DNA of 15,749 nucleotides. It comes from Chrysochromulina tobinii. Taxonomy: Eukaryota; Haptophyta; Prymnesiales; Chrysochromulinaceae. Location of the stretch: positions 1 to 15,749 of the forward strand of contig JWZX01001296.1 in the NCBI GenBank assembly GCA_001275005.1, given 5' to 3'. Positions 15,420 to 15,749 of the stretch are shown in pieces. Under the pieces are notes generated by a model. The model did not search any database and was not told the origin of the DNA. It saw nothing but the letters and a program-made list of their open reading frames with translations. A program made the translations under genes and the position numbers. Numbering within the stretch: the stretch's first letter is position 1; the number at the start of each line of letters is the position of its first letter.

Positions 15420-15749
15420 GCCATGCATGATGGATCTCGCTGGGGGCGGCTGTGACACAATGACACATTTAATGTAAAACAGGGGCTGGCAAGAGCGTAG
15501 TGTGGAGGGGCGGCAGTCGACGAGCGGCGGCACGCGAACTTGGCGGTGCTCGGATGTCGGCTGGGCACAGAACATTGGCAACCCGTTACCCCGCGTTAGT
15601 ATGTAGCACGTAACAGTCTCATCATATGCTGAGTTCATAGCACGTAACAGTCTCAGCATGACAGCGGTCCTGGCCGGAGCGCGCAGAAGGAACAGGGTCG
15701 CCACATACGACGAGACCAGCCACAGGACGGGACCGCGCAAGCAAAAGAT
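15420..15749. other. 3' flanking region with no supported gene
   Basis: After the coiled-coil gene, a TGTAA occurs at 15473-15477, 54 bases past the stop, which is a polyadenylation motif in some algae but could be chance. The remainder has an 18-bp direct repeat pair and short open frames starting only at TTG, none protein-like. No gene is called up to the window edge. Confidence 0.5.
15604..15655. repeat. 18-bp direct repeat pair with internal inverted repeat
   Basis: TAGCACGTAACAGTCTCA occurs exactly at 15604-15621 and 15638-15655, 34 bases apart start to start. ATGCTGAG at 15626-15633 is the reverse complement of CTCAGCAT at 15652-15659, so the second copy can also pair with the spacer. 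The function is unknown. Confidence 0.85.

Noticed and set aside
15402-15740. 112-codon minus-strand frame at the right edge
   Set aside because: It opens only at TTG, overlaps the coiled-coil stop, and includes the 18-bp repeats. A gene with its start outside the window cannot be excluded.

Overview
The window looks like nuclear DNA from a GC-rich, intron-poor unicellular alga. A haptophyte or another secondary-plastid lineage fits best, but this is inferred only from gene content and style. The evidence for a eukaryote is a FAM135-type esterase, an NT-C2/MIT protein interrupted by a GT-AG intron, an F-box/LRR protein, a PPR protein fused to a tRNA methyltransferase, wide intergenic spaces, alanine/serine/proline-rich linkers, and no operon-like ribosome binding sites. 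I saw no rRNA, tRNA, CRISPR array, insertion sequence or replication origin.

Layout. Positions 2-208 (+) carry the proline-rich tail of a gene that starts outside the window. A convergent gap with an 8-bp hairpin (415-433) separates it from a run of minus-strand genes: PPR-tRNA guanine methyltransferase (546-2645), a small three-helix membrane protein (3176-3661), a FAM135-like esterase (4039-7281), a SIR2-family protein of prokaryotic style (7467-9551), an F-box/LRR protein (9861-12266), and an NT-C2 plus MIT protein in two exons (12434-13903). A 331-bp divergent region with a (GACTT)7 microsatellite then leads to a plus-strand coiled-coil protein (14235-15419). The last 330 bases hold no gene I can support, only an 18-bp direct repeat.

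How the genes relate. They are spaced 167-530 bp apart and each probably has its own promoter, so this is not an operon. Two (NT-C2/MIT, and less surely FAM135) hint at membrane traffic or lipid work, and one at organellar or nuclear tRNA processing. The standout is the SIR2 protein: a hydrophobic N-terminal segment, a macro-like domain, an intact SIR2 NAD-binding core and a helical C-terminal region. This is the architecture of bacterial SIR2-family proteins linked to NAD+ depletion and antiviral defence, here embedded between ordinary algal genes. It is the best candidate for a transferred and little-described system.

All family calls come from reading motifs by eye. No database search was run, and start codons were chosen as ATG because several long frames open only at TTG.
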